The translations under genes and the position numbers were made by a program. Shown here piece after piece: positions 43,099 to 52,492 of a DNA stretch of 64,000 bases (positions within the stretch are counted from its first letter, which is position 1; every line of letters starts with the position of its first letter). This DNA comes from Archangium gephyra. GTDB taxonomy: Bacteria; Myxococcota; Myxococcia; Myxococcales; Myxococcaceae. Below the pieces are notes generated by a model that was given only the letters and a program-made list of their open reading frames with translations, had not been told where the DNA came from and made no database searches. Location of the stretch: contig NZ_CP011509.1 in the NCBI RefSeq assembly GCF_001027285.1, forward strand, positions 9,634,501 through 9,698,500, written 5' to 3'.

Positions 43099-45537
43099 CT
43101 AGCCGCTTCCCTCCCCGGTCCCACTCCTCCGGGGCGGCGGGTGCGAGCCCGCGTGAGCCGGTGGCCCATTGGCGCCACTCTTGTCCAGAGCCGACCCCGG
43201 CGCTCTCCCTCCGCGCCGCCGCCTCCTCCTCTTCACGGGAGCGCGCCCGGACCGTCCCCCGAGCTCTCGCAGCACCCGCGCGCGAACACCGCTGTCCAGC
43301 TTCAGCTCCTGCAGGAACGTGTGCACCTGCTGGGCACCGTTCGGGTGACGCAGCGCCTCGCCGAGCCGCTCGACGATGTCGATCCGCAACGCCACGGGAC
43401 CGAGCACCTCATAACCGAAGGCCCGCGCATTCCAGCCGCCCAGCTCCGCGAGCTCGAGCACCGGCTCTCGGGGAATGCCCTGGGGGACCGGACTCCGCTG
43501 GAACAGCGCCGTCAGCATGGCGCGCCGCTCCAGCGCGGGCGGTGCGAGCGCTCCGGCGACATAGAGGAAGCGCTGCCCCTCGCGGACGCCCAGCGCCCTC
43601 AAGCGCTCGCGTGACTCCTCATCCAGGAGCCGCCACTGCTCGCGCGCCTCCCCCTGGGAGGTCACTCCCAGCCCCTCGGCCAGGCAGTAGGCAAGGCCCC
43701 GCGTCGCCGCGGAGCGCCCCGAGCCGGTGAGGGCCTCGGCGGGAAAACCTCCCATGGCCTCGGTGACGAGATCCCTCGACAGCGCCACCAGACGGCGCTC
43801 GAGCAGCCGCCGTGCGCCTCCGGTCCAGACCTCCGGCTCCGCGAGCGCGATCTGCGGGGTGCGCCGGTCCTTCCCGCGAACCAGACGGGCCAGCGGCTGC
43901 CCTTCGAACGAGATGCTTCCCGACGCGTCCACCTCGAAAGCGTCATGCGTCGCGTCCACCACCTGCTGGACGAACTGCTCCTCGGTCATCGCCCCGCCGT
44001 CAGCGCCCGGCACCTCCCCCAGCAGCTGCCCCAACTTCGCGAAGGGGCTGTCCGACTCGGTCCCGGGACGTGCCGCGGTTCTCACGAACCGGCGCGCACT
44101 CCTCCGCGCGGCCCGCTGCACGAAGCGCTCCACGAGCCGCTCATGAAGGGCATCCCCCAACGCGTCCTCGATGCGGCGGGTGCGCTCCTGCCAGTGCTCG
44201 GCGTCGTGCAGCCAGCTCGAACGATGGCTGATGTAGGTCCAGATGCGGATGGCGGCCAGCCGGTCCATCAACGTGTGGATGTCTCCGGACACGTCATCGA
44301 GCGGCGACACCTGTTTGGACAACCAGTCCTGTTCCAGCTTCCCGTCCCCCTCCGAGAGCTGAAGGAAGGTCTCTCGCAACAGCGCGACGTGCTGACCGAA
44401 GAGTCCCTTGCGGAAATCCGGAATCTGGCAGACCTGCCACAGCAGCTCCACCGTGGCCCGCTGGGTGGCGACGTCTCGAATGGCTGGAACGTTCGAGAGC
44501 TCCTTGAGCGCATCGAAGTCATCCGCGCGCTCCACCCGGATGAAGGCATGGTGGTTCGGCGCTCGCGACAACGAATCCAGCAGGGACTCCGGGCTCGAGA
44601 AATCCAACGTGGCATTGCGCCAGATGAGACTGCGCACCGCCGGGAAACGGTGTGACTCGATGGCCGAGACCACCCGCGGGGGCAGCTCGGACAGTGAGTT
44701 CAGGGTTCCGAAGGTCCCGTCATTCAAGTGGCGTCCCGCGCGGCCCGCGATCTGCGCCAGCTCGTCCGGGAAGAGCTCCCGCTGCTCGGCGCCATCGAAC
44801 TTGGAGAGCGCCGCGAAGGCCACGTGGTTGAGGTCGAGGTTCAGTCCCATCCCGATGGCATCCGTGGCCACGAGGTACTGGACCTCGCCGGACTGGTACA
44901 TCGCCACCTGGGCATTGCGCGTCCTCGGGGAGAGCGCGCCCAGCACCACGGCCACCCCACCCCGCAGACGGCGCAGCGCCTCGGCGAGCTCGTACACGCG
45001 GTCCGCGGAGAACGCGACCACGGCCGAGCGCGGAGGGAGACTCTTCAGGGAGCGCGTCCCGGAGTAGCGCAGCTGGGACAGGCGGGTGGCGCGCTTCACC
45101 GACGCATGGGGGATGAGCGCCTGGACCATCGGCCGCATCGTGTCCGCGCCGAGGAACCACGTCTCCCGGCGCCCTCGCGCGTGCAGCAGTCGATCCGTGA
45201 ACACGTGCCCGCGCTCCCGGTGGGCGGCGAGTTGGATCTCATCCACGGCGAGGAAGTCCACCTGCCGATCCGTCGGCATCGCCTCGACCGTGCAGATCCA
45301 ATAGTCCGGGCGAGGCGGCAGGCGCTTCTCCTCCCCCGTCATCAGGGCGACGCGCCCCTCGCCCACCCGAGCGGTCACCCGGTCGTAGACTTCCCGGGCG
45401 AGCAGGCGGAGCGGCAGCCCCATCATGCCCGTGTCGTGCTCGAGCATGCGCTCGATGGCGCGGTGCGTCTTCCCCGTATTGGTGGGCCCCAGCTCCGCCA
45501 CGACGACGGAAGACCGGCTGGAGGGGCTGGAGTTCAT
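43099..45537 (-). CDS. Suv3-type superfamily 2 RNA helicase
   Basis: The protein is 812 aa. Walker A reads GPTNTGKT (17-24), motif II is DEIQ (99-102) and motif VI is QIAGRAGRH, the exact combination of SUV3/SUPV3L1-like helicases, which unwind RNA for degradation with PNPase in mitochondria. The C-terminal half has the Suv3-type helical region (SGDIHTLMDRLAAIRIWTYI), then a ~250-residue extension. It ends in an Arg-rich patch of eight Arg/Lys residues (RRRRRRGG) that probably binds RNA. Bacterial members are found mainly in alphaproteobacteria and some delta lineages. A role in RNA turnover is inference. Confidence 0.82.
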   Translation of the reverse strand: MNSSPSSRSSVVVAELGPTNTGKTHRAIERMLEHDTGMMGLPLRLLAREVYDRVTARVGEGRVALMTGEEKRLPPRPDYWICTVEAMPTDRQVDFLAVDEIQLAAHRERGHVFTDRLLHARGRRETWFLGADTMRPMVQALIPHASVKRATRLSQLRYSGTRSLKSLPPRSAVVAFSADRVYELAEALRRLRGGVAVVLGALSPRTRNAQVAMYQSGEVQYLVATDAIGMGLNLDLNHVAFAALSKFDGAEQRELFPDELAQIAGRAGRHLNDGTFGTLNSLSELPPRVVSAIESHRFPAVRSLIWRNATLDFSSPESLLDSLSRAPNHHAFIRVERADDFDALKELSNVPAIRDVATQRATVELLWQVCQIPDFRKGLFGQHVALLRETFLQLSEGDGKLEQDWLSKQVSPLDDVSGDIHTLMDRLAAIRIWTYISHRSSWLHDAEHWQERTRRIEDALGDALHERLVERFVQRAARRSARRFVRTAARPGTESDSPFAKLGQLLGEVPGADGGAMTEEQFVQQVVDATHDAFEVDASGSISFEGQPLARLVRGKDRRTPQIALAEPEVWTGGARRLLERRLVALSRDLVTEAMGGFPAEALTGSGRSAATRGLAYCLAEGLGVTSQGEAREQWRLLDEESRERLRALGVREGQRFLYVAGALAPPALERRAMLTALFQRSPVPQGIPREPVLELAELGGWNARAFGYEVLGPVALRIDIVERLGEALRHPNGAQQVHTFLQELKLDSGVRARVLRELGGRSGRAPVKRRRRRRGGRAPGSALDKSGANGPPAHAGSHPPPRRSGTGEGSG

Positions 45538-45601
45538 TGGCGAAGTCTAACCCCGAACAGGGTCCTCCGCCCGGGTCACCTGAAGGCCCCGCCCCCGGGA
45601 T

Positions 45602-46231
45602 TCAGGAGGTCAGGCGGCGCCGCAACTCCCCGAGCGCCCGCTCGCCGGCGGCCGTGGCGGCCAGCAGGTCCGTGACGGCCTCGCGGGGGACGGCGCGCGC
45701 GAGCAGCACGCCGTTGGGGGCCCGGAAGACGCTCAGGCCCGCCGCGCGCAGCCGGACGGAGCAGACCACCAGCAGCACGTCCACTCCGGCCCGCTTGCCA
45801 ACCGTGGCGTCCACCGCGGGCGCCAGGTGCACGTGGCTGCGCGAGGCGGCGTGCACCCCCGCGCTGTCGAGGATGGACCGCGCGGCCACCACCGAGGTGC
45901 CGTGGTAGAGCGGCGCGTCCCCGAGCACCACCTCCCAGCTGCGCTCCAGCCCATCCAGGGTGACGGGAGTCCCCTCGGGCGAGTGTCCCTGCACGGCCCG
46001 CATCCGCTCGCCCTTCAGCTCGAAACGGGACTTCGAGTTGTCGGCCACCACGGCCTCCAGCTGGGCCCGAGACAGCCCCGTGAGGCGCAGCACGTCCGCC
46101 ACGGAGGCGAAGCCGGCCTCGTCCATGGACAGCCCGGACTCCCGCGCGCCGTGGCGCAGCAACCAGGAGAGCTTCTTGGATTTCGCGACGAGGGCCTGGG
46201 AATCAGGGGCGGCGCGGTGACGGGGAAACAT
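45602..46231 (-). CDS. kptA: RNA 2'-phosphotransferase (Tpt1/KptA)
   Basis: The protein is 209 aa. The ATG is preceded by GAGAGGATC at 9 bases; upstream in-frame sequence is not KptA-like. Tpt1/KptA moves a 2'-phosphate from RNA to NAD, making ADP-ribose 1'',2''-cyclic phosphate. Family blocks are present in order: KLSWLLRHGARE, DEAGFASVADVLR, MRAVQGHS, PLYHGTS, SRSHVHLA. Invariant Arg-His and His-Gly-Thr residues are intact. In bacteria its substrate is unknown because splicing ligation of tRNA does not occur. It is divergent from a LysR-type regulator gene, which may control it. Confidence 0.9.
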   Translation of the reverse strand: MFPRHRAAPDSQALVAKSKKLSWLLRHGARESGLSMDEAGFASVADVLRLTGLSRAQLEAVVADNSKSRFELKGERMRAVQGHSPEGTPVTLDGLERSWEVVLGDAPLYHGTSVVAARSILDSAGVHAASRSHVHLAPAVDATVGKRAGVDVLLVVCSVRLRAAGLSVFRAPNGVLLARAVPREAVTDLLAATAAGERALGELRRRLTS

Positions 46232-46318
46232 GAGCGGGATCCTCTCGGAAATGAGCAGCGTATGTCCAGGAAGGTAGCCCCGGGGGACACGCGCGGGAAT
46301 TCGAAGCTTCTCCTGAGG

Positions 46319-46335
46319 TATCCACAAGATGGATA
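46319..46335. promoter_or_regulatory. LysR-type operator (ATC-N9-GAT palindrome)
   Basis: TATCCA and TGGATA are a perfect inverted repeat with a 5-base spacer. The site fits ATC-N9-GAT and contains T-N11-A, the standard LysR-type recognition pattern. It ends 10 bases before the regulator's ATG and about 88 bases from the kptA start. It is placed for self-repression and for control of the divergent gene. Confidence 0.65.
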
Positions 46336-46345
46336 GTTGCTCCTC

Positions 46346-47206
46346 ATGGAACTCGATGGATTGCGCGCCCTGGTGGCGTTCGCCGAGGCCGGCTGCAACC
46401 TCACCCGCTCCGGGAAGGCCGTCGGGCTGTCGCAGCCCGCCATGCACGCGCGGCTGCAGGCGGTGGGGAAGGAGCTGGAGGTCACCCTCTACGAGCGCCG
46501 GGGACGAACCCTGCAGCTGACCGTGGAGGGAGGGCGCGTGCTCGCCTGGGCGCGGGACGTGTTGGAGCGAGAGCAGTCGCTCCGGGCGGAGCTGCACGGG
46601 GGACGGGCCACGCAGCGGGTGGTGGTGGCCTGCGGAGAAGGGGCACTCGTGCACGTCGTCTCCGGACGGCTGGCGGCACTCGCACGCGCCCGGCCCGGGG
46701 TGCTCTCCTTCCTCGTGCTCGATGGGCCCGCGGCGGCCGCCGCCGTGGAGCGGGGAACGGCCCACCTGGCCGTGGCCGCCGGTCCCGCGGGTACCACTCC
46801 CGGCCTGCGCTCCCTCCCGCTCCTCACCACCCCGCTGCTCGCGGTGGTGTCGCGCCCGCATCCGCTCGCACGAGCGGGCCAGGAGGTGGACGCGCGCACC
46901 CTGCTCGCCCATCCCCTGCTGCTTCCTCCGCCGGGCCGCGTGCTGCGCGCCACCCTCGAGGAGCTGGCGGCGGCGCACGGCCTCCCGCTCCGGGTCGCCG
47001 TGGAGGTGACGGGTTGGGAAGCCGTCTGCCGGCTGGCGGCACTCGAGGTGGGAGTGGGGCTCGTCAACGCCCTGGTGCCCACCCCGGAGTTGACGCGGCT
47101 GTCCGTCCGCGGACTGCCCTCCACCACCTACCGCATCCTCCTGCGCCGTGGGCGGGGCACCCCGCTCATGGAGGAGGTGCTGGAGGCCCTGCGCACTGCC
47201 TCTTGA
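46346..47206 (+). CDS. LysR-family transcriptional regulator
   Basis: The protein is 286 aa from the ATG at MELDGLRALVAF; an in-frame TTG three codons earlier is less likely. The N-terminal winged helix spans ~1-60 (ALVAFAEAGCNLTRSGKAVG, LSQPAMHARLQAVGKELEV). The C-terminal effector domain has the two alpha/beta lobes (RVVVACGEGALVHVVSGRLA, then LTTPLLAVVSRPHPLA). The wing region lists Arg residues as usual. The effector is unknown. A candidate operator lies directly upstream and kptA is divergent. Confidence 0.9.
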   Translation: MELDGLRALVAFAEAGCNLTRSGKAVGLSQPAMHARLQAVGKELEVTLYERRGRTLQLTVEGGRVLAWARDVLEREQSLRAELHGGRATQRVVVACGEGALVHVVSGRLAALARARPGVLSFLVLDGPAAAAAVERGTAHLAVAAGPAGTTPGLRSLPLLTTPLLAVVSRPHPLARAGQEVDARTLLAHPLLLPPPGRVLRATLEELAAAHGLPLRVAVEVTGWEAVCRLAALEVGVGLVNALVPTPELTRLSVRGLPSTTYRILLRRGRGTPLMEEVLEALRTAS

Positions 47207-47314
47207 GGCGGAAGCGCTTAGGCACCCAAGTAGAATCACTCACAGGGAAATGACTTTCACAGGGAGTGAACGGACTATAGGGTGCGCGCCGATTTCTTCG
47301 AAGCAGGAGTGTCA

Positions 47315-49570
47315 ATGCAAAGGAAGTCGTCGTGTACCTGGATGTTGTGGGCGGTGCTTTGCGGCCTGTGGGTGACAGGTTGTGGGGTGGATGTCTCGGA
47401 AGGTGATAGGCCCGAGAGCGAGCTCTCGGCGCGAACCGTGGCCCCCGCGCTCGTCACCAGCGGCCCCGTGACGAAGGCCATCTCCGCCGGCAACTCCCAC
47501 TCCCTGGCCTTGCGGACGGACGGCTCGGTGTGGGCGTGGGGACAGAACTCGGAGGGGCAGCTCGGAAACGGGACGCTGACCCTCAGCAACGTGCCAGTCC
47601 GCGTGACGGGGCTTCCCATCATCAAGGCGATCTCCGCGGGCAGGAACCACTCGCTCGCGCTCGGGGTGGACGGCACGGTCTGGGCCTGGGGACAGAACAG
47701 CTCTGGCCAGTTGGGTGATGGAACGACGACCCGCCGCCTGCTCCCCGTGCCCGTGACCCTTCCGGGAGGCGCCGTGGCCATCGCCGGAGGCCTGAACCAC
47801 TCGCTGGCCATTGCCGCCGATGGCGGTGTCTACGCGTGGGGCACCAACACCTATGGCCAGCTCGGCGATGGGACGACCACCGGCCGGCCGACGCCGGTCC
47901 GCATCAGCCTGCCTGGCAGCATCACGGCCATTTCAGCGGGGTGGTACCACTCCATGGCCCTGGGGGCGGACGGACGTGTGTGGACGTGGGGCCGCAACCT
48001 CAATGGGCAGATCGGCAATGGGAGTGCCTCGAGCAGCAATCAGCTCTCGCCGTACCCGGTGAGCCTGACGCGCGGAGCCACCGCCATCGCGGCCGGAGCC
48101 AATCACTCGTTGGCGCTGCTCTCCGACCAGAGCGCGGTGGCGTGGGGACAGAACTCCAATGGACAGCTCGGCAACGGGACCACCGCCGCGGCGCAGAGCA
48201 CGCCGGGGGTGGTCGGACTCGCGGGAGCCGTGACCGCCATCGCCACGGGAGGCAACTTCTCGCTGGCCATCGACTCCACCGGGGGCGCCTGGGGCTGGGG
48301 ACAGAACAGCTCGGGCCAGCTCGGCGACGGGACGACGACCCAGCGCACCAGCCCGGTGCGAGTGGAGGGGTTGGCCAACGCACTGGCGCTCTCCGCGGGA
48401 CTCTTCCACTCCCTGGCGCTGCGCCCCGGCTGCCCTTTCTGGGCCTGGGGGATGAACTCCTCGGGGCAACTGGGTGATGGCACGCTGACCCACCGGCTCA
48501 CGACGACCCAGACGCAGTTGCTGAACATCTACTTCTACGATCTCGAGGGCGATGGCTATGGCGGCGATCTGCTTGGGTCCGAGGAGGCTTGCGAGGCTCC
48601 AGGCCCCGATTACGTGGAGAATGACCTGGACTGCGATGACTTCGATCCCGCGATCAACCCCGGGGCAGCGGAGGTATGTGATGGCCTGGACAACAACTGC
48701 AACAGCGCCATCGACGAGGCAGGGAGCAGCACCTGGTACCGCGATGCGGATGCGGATGGGTATGGCAATGCGGCGGTGAGCACCGTGGCCTGTGCGCAGC
48801 CTTCGGGCTATGTGTCCAGCGCCAGCGATTGCAACGACACCAACGCCAGCGTGAAGCCAGGAGCCGCCGAGGTATGCGATGGCCTGGATAACAACTGCAA
48901 CGGCTCCATCGACGAGGGGGTGGCGAAGACCACCTGGTACCGCGACGCGGATGGGGACGGGCGTGGCAATCCATCGGTGAGCACCCTGGCGTGCTCGGCA
49001 CCGGCCGGCTACGTGTCCAACACCAACGACTGCAACGATAACGACCCCACGCTGCCTCGTGCCTTCACCCAGGATAACGATGGGGACGGGTATGGGGATC
49101 GTTGGGCGCTGAGCCCCGCCCCCTATGGATGCACTCCTCCCCCGGGCTACTCCGCCACGACCAACGATTGCGACGACGGGAACAGATACGTGAATCCCGG
49201 AGCCCCCGAGGTGTGTGATGGGGCGGACAACAACTGCAATGGCTCCGCCGACGAAGGCGGGGTCTGCCCCACCACCACGTGCTCGGCGTGGCTCACCAGG
49301 ACCTCGATCCCCAGTGGCGGCCTGGCGACCTTCGGTTACACGACCTCGGGCTACATCCCCGCGGGCTCCAGGGCCTACCTGTATGGAACGAGGAATGGCG
49401 TGGTGGATGCGAACGGCTCGCCCTCCTACGACCAGACCACGTTCTCCTACGACGTCCTCAACGCCCCCGGCCTCGAGGGCTACTATCAGCGGTATGTCGT
49501 CATCCGAGGGCCCGACAACGCCACCCTCTGCACGACCAACACCGTCTCCGCGTGGTTCCTCGCTCCGTAA
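47315..49570 (+). CDS. lipoprotein joining RCC1 propeller and MopE-type metal-binding repeats
   Basis: The protein is 751 aa. The ATG has GCAGGAG upstream; the signal peptide ends VTGC (lipobox). The first ~390 residues are about seven RCC1 repeats (for example [37 protein letters not shown]), likely a beta-propeller. Then come three MopE-like metal-binding units ([11 protein letters not shown]) with [18 protein letters not shown] calcium-type loops. The last ~90 residues form an Ig-like domain. Methylococcus MopE binds copper through a related region. A cell-surface metal or calcium binder is likely. Confidence 0.85.
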   Translation: MQRKSSCTWMLWAVLCGLWVTGCGVDVSEGDRPESELSARTVAPALVTSGPVTKAISAGNSHSLALRTDGSVWAWGQNSEGQLGNGTLTLSNVPVRVTGLPIIKAISAGRNHSLALGVDGTVWAWGQNSSGQLGDGTTTRRLLPVPVTLPGGAVAIAGGLNHSLAIAADGGVYAWGTNTYGQLGDGTTTGRPTPVRISLPGSITAISAGWYHSMALGADGRVWTWGRNLNGQIGNGSASSSNQLSPYPVSLTRGATAIAAGANHSLALLSDQSAVAWGQNSNGQLGNGTTAAAQSTPGVVGLAGAVTAIATGGNFSLAIDSTGGAWGWGQNSSGQLGDGTTTQRTSPVRVEGLANALALSAGLFHSLALRPGCPFWAWGMNSSGQLGDGTLTHRLTTTQTQLLNIYFYDLEGDGYGGDLLGSEEACEAPGPDYVENDLDCDDFDPAINPGAAEVCDGLDNNCNSAIDEAGSSTWYRDADADGYGNAAVSTVACAQPSGYVSSASDCNDTNASVKPGAAEVCDGLDNNCNGSIDEGVAKTTWYRDADGDGRGNPSVSTLACSAPAGYVSNTNDCNDNDPTLPRAFTQDNDGDGYGDRWALSPAPYGCTPPPGYSATTNDCDDGNRYVNPGAPEVCDGADNNCNGSADEGGVCPTTTCSAWLTRTSIPSGGLATFGYTTSGYIPAGSRAYLYGTRNGVVDANGSPSYDQTTFSYDVLNAPGLEGYYQRYVVIRGPDNATLCTTNTVSAWFLAP

Positions 49571-49600
49571 TCACAACACCTCGTTCGCGGTGCTCATCAA

Positions 49601-49634
49601 GAAGCGGCTCTTCCTTCCGGGGAGGAGCCGCTTC
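49601..49634 (+). terminator. terminator after RCC1-MopE gene
   Basis: GAAGCGGCTC (49601-49610) and GAGCCGCTTC (49625-49634) form a perfect 10-bp stem, about 30 bases after the stop. The downstream sequence GCTGTTT is a weak T-run, so termination could be partial. Confidence 0.6.
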
Positions 49635-49740
49635 GCTGTTTCCATGGGAGGTGGCGGGAATCGAAGCCGCCGCCTGGCACTTCCAGAGCGGGCCTGACAG
49701 GGTTTCGTGGGAGCCTGGCGGTAGCGTGTGCCCTTGCGGG

Positions 49741-50127
49741 GAGGGGCAGGTGGGGGAGCGCGGGTGGCAGTACCGGCGGAGACGGCCGGAGGGGACGGTG
49801 CTGTACGAGGCGGTGAGGGCCAACCTCGCCACGATGCTGGCGGAGGCGAGCGAGGTGGGACGCGGCCTGAACCGGTACGTAGAGCGGGACTTCGCCAGGT
49901 ACCTGGAGTGCGGAGTACTGGCGCACGGCTTCGCGCGGGTGCGCTGCGAGAGTTGCAAGGACGAGCTTCTCGTTGCCTTCTCGTGCAAGGGACGAGGGGT
50001 GTGCCCTTCCTGCAACGCGAAGCGCGCGCATGTGACGGAGGACCTCTTCGCGGTGGAGCGCTTCGAGCCGGCCCGAAAGTGGACTACCGGGCGCTGTACC
50101 GTGTGGTCCTCGCGAGCGTTTGAGTAA
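49741..50127 (+). pseudogene. truncated IS91-type transposase, zinc-binding N-terminus
   Basis: The frame reads [40 protein letters not shown] and then [20 protein letters not shown] with PSCNAKRAH. This is the CxxC...C...CxxC...H zinc-binding start of IS91/IS801-type transposases. After KRAHVT the reading diverges and stops at 50127. The catalytic Y2 part is missing. Confidence 0.75.
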
Positions 50128-50264
50128 CGAACAAGCCTCGTGAGATCCGCATCATCCGCTCCATAAATCATGGACGTTCTGCTATTTTTATTCTTATTCA
50201 CCGGACTCCCGGGCAACACAGATATGCCTGGGCTCGCGCAGGAAACGCACAAAGGGGCACGGAC

Positions 50265-50648
50265 ATGAGCAAGAGCGGCAAGCTGGCGGTAGCTGTGGCT
50301 GTGTTGGCGGCGGGGACGGCATGGGCAGGGGCTCGCATGAACTCGAATGTGTGGGTAAACGTGACGGGCCGGGAGGCGGGCGGTCTCCTGGGCGCGGCCT
50401 ACAACAGCCCGGACACCACGCAGTTCATTGGTTGCTCGGTGACGATCTACCCGACCGGCCCGTCCGGCATGACCTGTTATGCCAGGGACCCTGCTAACAA
50501 CACTGTCAGCTGCACTACCAACTCGGCCGAGTTGATCAAGGCGGCCCTGGCCCTCAACTCGGACGGCTACTTGCAATTCGCCTGGGATGAGACCGGCTGG
50601 TGCACCTGGCTGATGGTGAATAACTTGTCCTCCTATACCAAGAAGTAG
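50265..50648 (+). CDS. small secreted protein, unknown
   Basis: The protein is 127 aa. The ATG follows AAAGGGGC. The signal peptide ([17 protein letters not shown]) is followed by ~105 residues with three cysteines near [15 protein letters not shown] and VSCTTNS, probably one disulfide, and a Trp-rich end ([17 protein letters not shown]). No homolog is recognised. The next gene starts 38 bases later on the same strand, so the two form a pair. The pair is bracketed by IS91 transposase pieces. Confidence 0.65.
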   Translation: MSKSGKLAVAVAVLAAGTAWAGARMNSNVWVNVTGREAGGLLGAAYNSPDTTQFIGCSVTIYPTGPSGMTCYARDPANNTVSCTTNSAELIKAALALNSDGYLQFAWDETGWCTWLMVNNLSSYTKK

Positions 50649-50686
50649 GCCGCTGGAGGGCGCTCGCGAAGGGAGGGCCAAAGGCG

Positions 50687-51187
50687 ATGATAGACGCGCT
50701 GAGGTGGGTGTTGGGCCTGGGACTGGCCGCGGGAGCGGGTTTCGCCGCGGCCCGAGGGCTAGCGCCCGCCGGGGGTGAGCAGGAGTTGCTCCAGCGACTC
50801 CGGCGCCTGGAGGCACTGGAGTCCAGGCGCGTGTCCCCGCCGCCCTCCGGGCCTTGCGCTGTTGCCGTAGACATCGAGACGCTACGCCTGCAGCTGCGCC
50901 AGACGCTCAGGGAAGAACTGGGAGCACTGAGCGGTCCGGCCGCGCCGCCGCCCGTTGCCGTAGCCGTGCCCGCGCCTACTCCCGAGAACATGGAGGCCTT
51001 CGACAAGGGCCAGCGCTTGGTGGAGGAAGCCCTCGTCTCCAGGCGCTGGGGGGACGCCCAGGCCGACGAGCTCCGGCGGCTGCTGAGGGAGATGACCCCC
51101 GAGCAGCGCTCGCAAATGTTTGGCCGCCTGCTGCCAGCCATCAACCAAGGACATCTCACTGTCGAGACCCGAGGCCCCCCGCTGTAA
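50687..51187 (+). CDS. inner-membrane-anchored coiled-coil protein, unknown
   Basis: The protein is 166 aa. A single N-terminal helix ([19 protein letters not shown]) is followed by a Glu/Leu/Arg coiled coil ([18 protein letters not shown]), a Pro/Val linker and a second helical part ending [20 protein letters not shown]. Function is not known. Its position after the small secreted protein gene suggests that the two act together at the inner membrane or periplasm. Confidence 0.6.
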   Translation: MIDALRWVLGLGLAAGAGFAAARGLAPAGGEQELLQRLRRLEALESRRVSPPPSGPCAVAVDIETLRLQLRQTLREELGALSGPAAPPPVAVAVPAPTPENMEAFDKGQRLVEEALVSRRWGDAQADELRRLLREMTPEQRSQMFGRLLPAINQGHLTVETRGPPL

Positions 51188-52131
51188 GACGGCGGCGGTC
51201 CTTCGTGCTCGACTGGACAGCGGCCGGGCAAGAAGGGGCCCAGACATCTATCGGTCAGAGAAACCGGATGGAGTCCCGCCCCTGTTGGGCTGGGAGAATA
51301 TCTCTTGAACGAGATGACCATGTTAGAGATGTAAGTCAGGCCTGCGCCCTCCACGTGAGCCTTCAGTGCTGGCCCTAGAGTCCTCACCTACAAGGCCCTC
51401 GTTCTCCCAAGCAGGTGAGGATGGGCGAGCGTGGCACCTGAGACAGCGGTCAGGAAGGAACCGAAGAAGCAGCGGACGCCGCGAGTGGACTGGGCGAAGC
51501 TGCTGCGCAGGACGTTCGCGTCTCCACCAGCCCGGCCCACAGCCCTCGTTGCACCCGTCAGCAGCCCTCCTCGCTTCGACTCAAGGCGGCGGGCAACCTC
51601 GATAGGAAGCGGCGGGAATCGAACCCGCGCCGGGCGGTGCGAAACTCCCTGCAGAATCGCGCCCTTACCTCGTAACCGCCCGGAATGCTTGGAAGTCGGT
51701 ATCCCGCCGCATCCCTTTCTGTCCCGCCCCGTTCCAGGCCATTCCGCAGGCTCCTGCGACATACGCGCGACATGGCGGGGGCTGCTCACTTCCCGTCGCT
51801 AAATCATCCCGGACTTTGGTGCTCGCCACTCCCGTGGCCGTCCTAAACATGCAGTTCGCTCCCGCTACCGGGTTCCCGTGCCGGAACCGCTGCGGCAGGG
51901 GGCATCGGCTCTAACTGCTACGAGGGCTCAACCAGGGCGATGCTGCATGGGCCAGTCGAGGCGCGAGCGGCCTGGATAACCGGCCCCCCTCCAGCTACCG
52001 GCAAGCGGTCGTGTTCCAGCAGTGTCTACGAGCGCGCGCCCACTGGCACGGCTAGCACCCTGGGAACCGTTCATAGCATCGAGCAGCGGCTGCCCTGCTC
52101 ATTCCCTTCACTAGACCCGAGCCGCAGCTTA
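51188..52131. other. gene-free stretch with a possible IS91 transposase C-terminus and a tRNA-like arm
   Basis: No supported complete gene was found. At 51431-51510 (+) the translation contains PRVDWAKLLRRTFA, as in the C-terminus of IS91-type transposases, which would complete the truncated N-terminus found at 49.7 kb. A tRNA-like T-arm lies at 51605-51628 (minus strand). Beyond 51.7 kb nothing is recognised on either strand up to the miniature element at 52.13 kb. Confidence 0.4.
51605..51628 (-). other. tRNA/tmRNA-like T-arm and acceptor fragment
   Basis: On the minus strand GCGGGTTCGATTCCCGC is a perfect 5-bp T-stem and TTCGATT loop, followed by CGCTTCC as an acceptor 3' strand. No matching acceptor 5' strand, D-arm or anticodon arm is found. 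It is a 3' fragment of a tRNA or tmRNA, the usual leftover of element integration. Thirteen bases (GGCGGGAATCGAA) recur at 49653-49665. Confidence 0.4.
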
Positions 52132-52212
52132 GAAAGTGTTTCGGTAGACCTCATCCCTGGCAGGCTGTTCCTCGGGCCGGGAGGTTTCTGGCGGTCCTAC
52201 CGAAATACGTTC
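52132..52212. mobile_element. 81-bp miniature element with IS5-type ends
   Basis: Left end GAAAGTGTTTCGGTAG (52132-52147) and right end CTACCGAAATACGTTC (52197-52212) are inverted repeats (13 of 16). The flanks are CTTAG on both sides with TTA (52129-52131, 52213-52215) as target duplication. The right end shares CTACCGAAATA with the end of the transposase remnant at 18.52 kb. Confidence 0.65.
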
Positions 52213-52216
52213 TTAG

Positions 52217-52390
52217 GCGGGTCTCGAAGAGCACCTCCCAGACGGCGAGGGCGCGAGCGCGGCTCTCCATGTAGCCGCCCGGTGCCCTGTCGCTGCGCAC
52301 CAGCACCGCCTTGAGCAGGCGGGTCACGTCGAGTTCGGCGTCTAAGAGGCGGCTCCATGCTGCAAAAAAGCGGCGACTGGCGATGGTCAT
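52217..52390 (-). pseudogene. host gene truncated by miniature element
   Basis: From an ATG at 52390 the minus strand reads TIASRRFFAAWSRLLDAELD and VTRLLKAVLVRSDRAPGGYM and EVLFETRLRT, then runs into the miniature element. No family is recognised. It looks like the N-terminal part of a gene cut by the insertion, and it is divergent from the AT-rich gene at 52.5 kb. Confidence 0.4.
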
Positions 52391-52492
52391 TGTTGGTAAC
52401 AGTGGGGCGGGTGCCATATGGTTCAATTGGTCCATGCTTCTCTAGATACACATTGCTCACTTGACACTTTCGCGGTAACGGGGCGGCGCAAA

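Noticed and set aside
51600-51700. Complete tRNA gene on the minus strand
   Set aside because: Only the T-arm and a 7-base acceptor 3' strand fit. No D-arm, anticodon stem or 5' acceptor strand can be folded.
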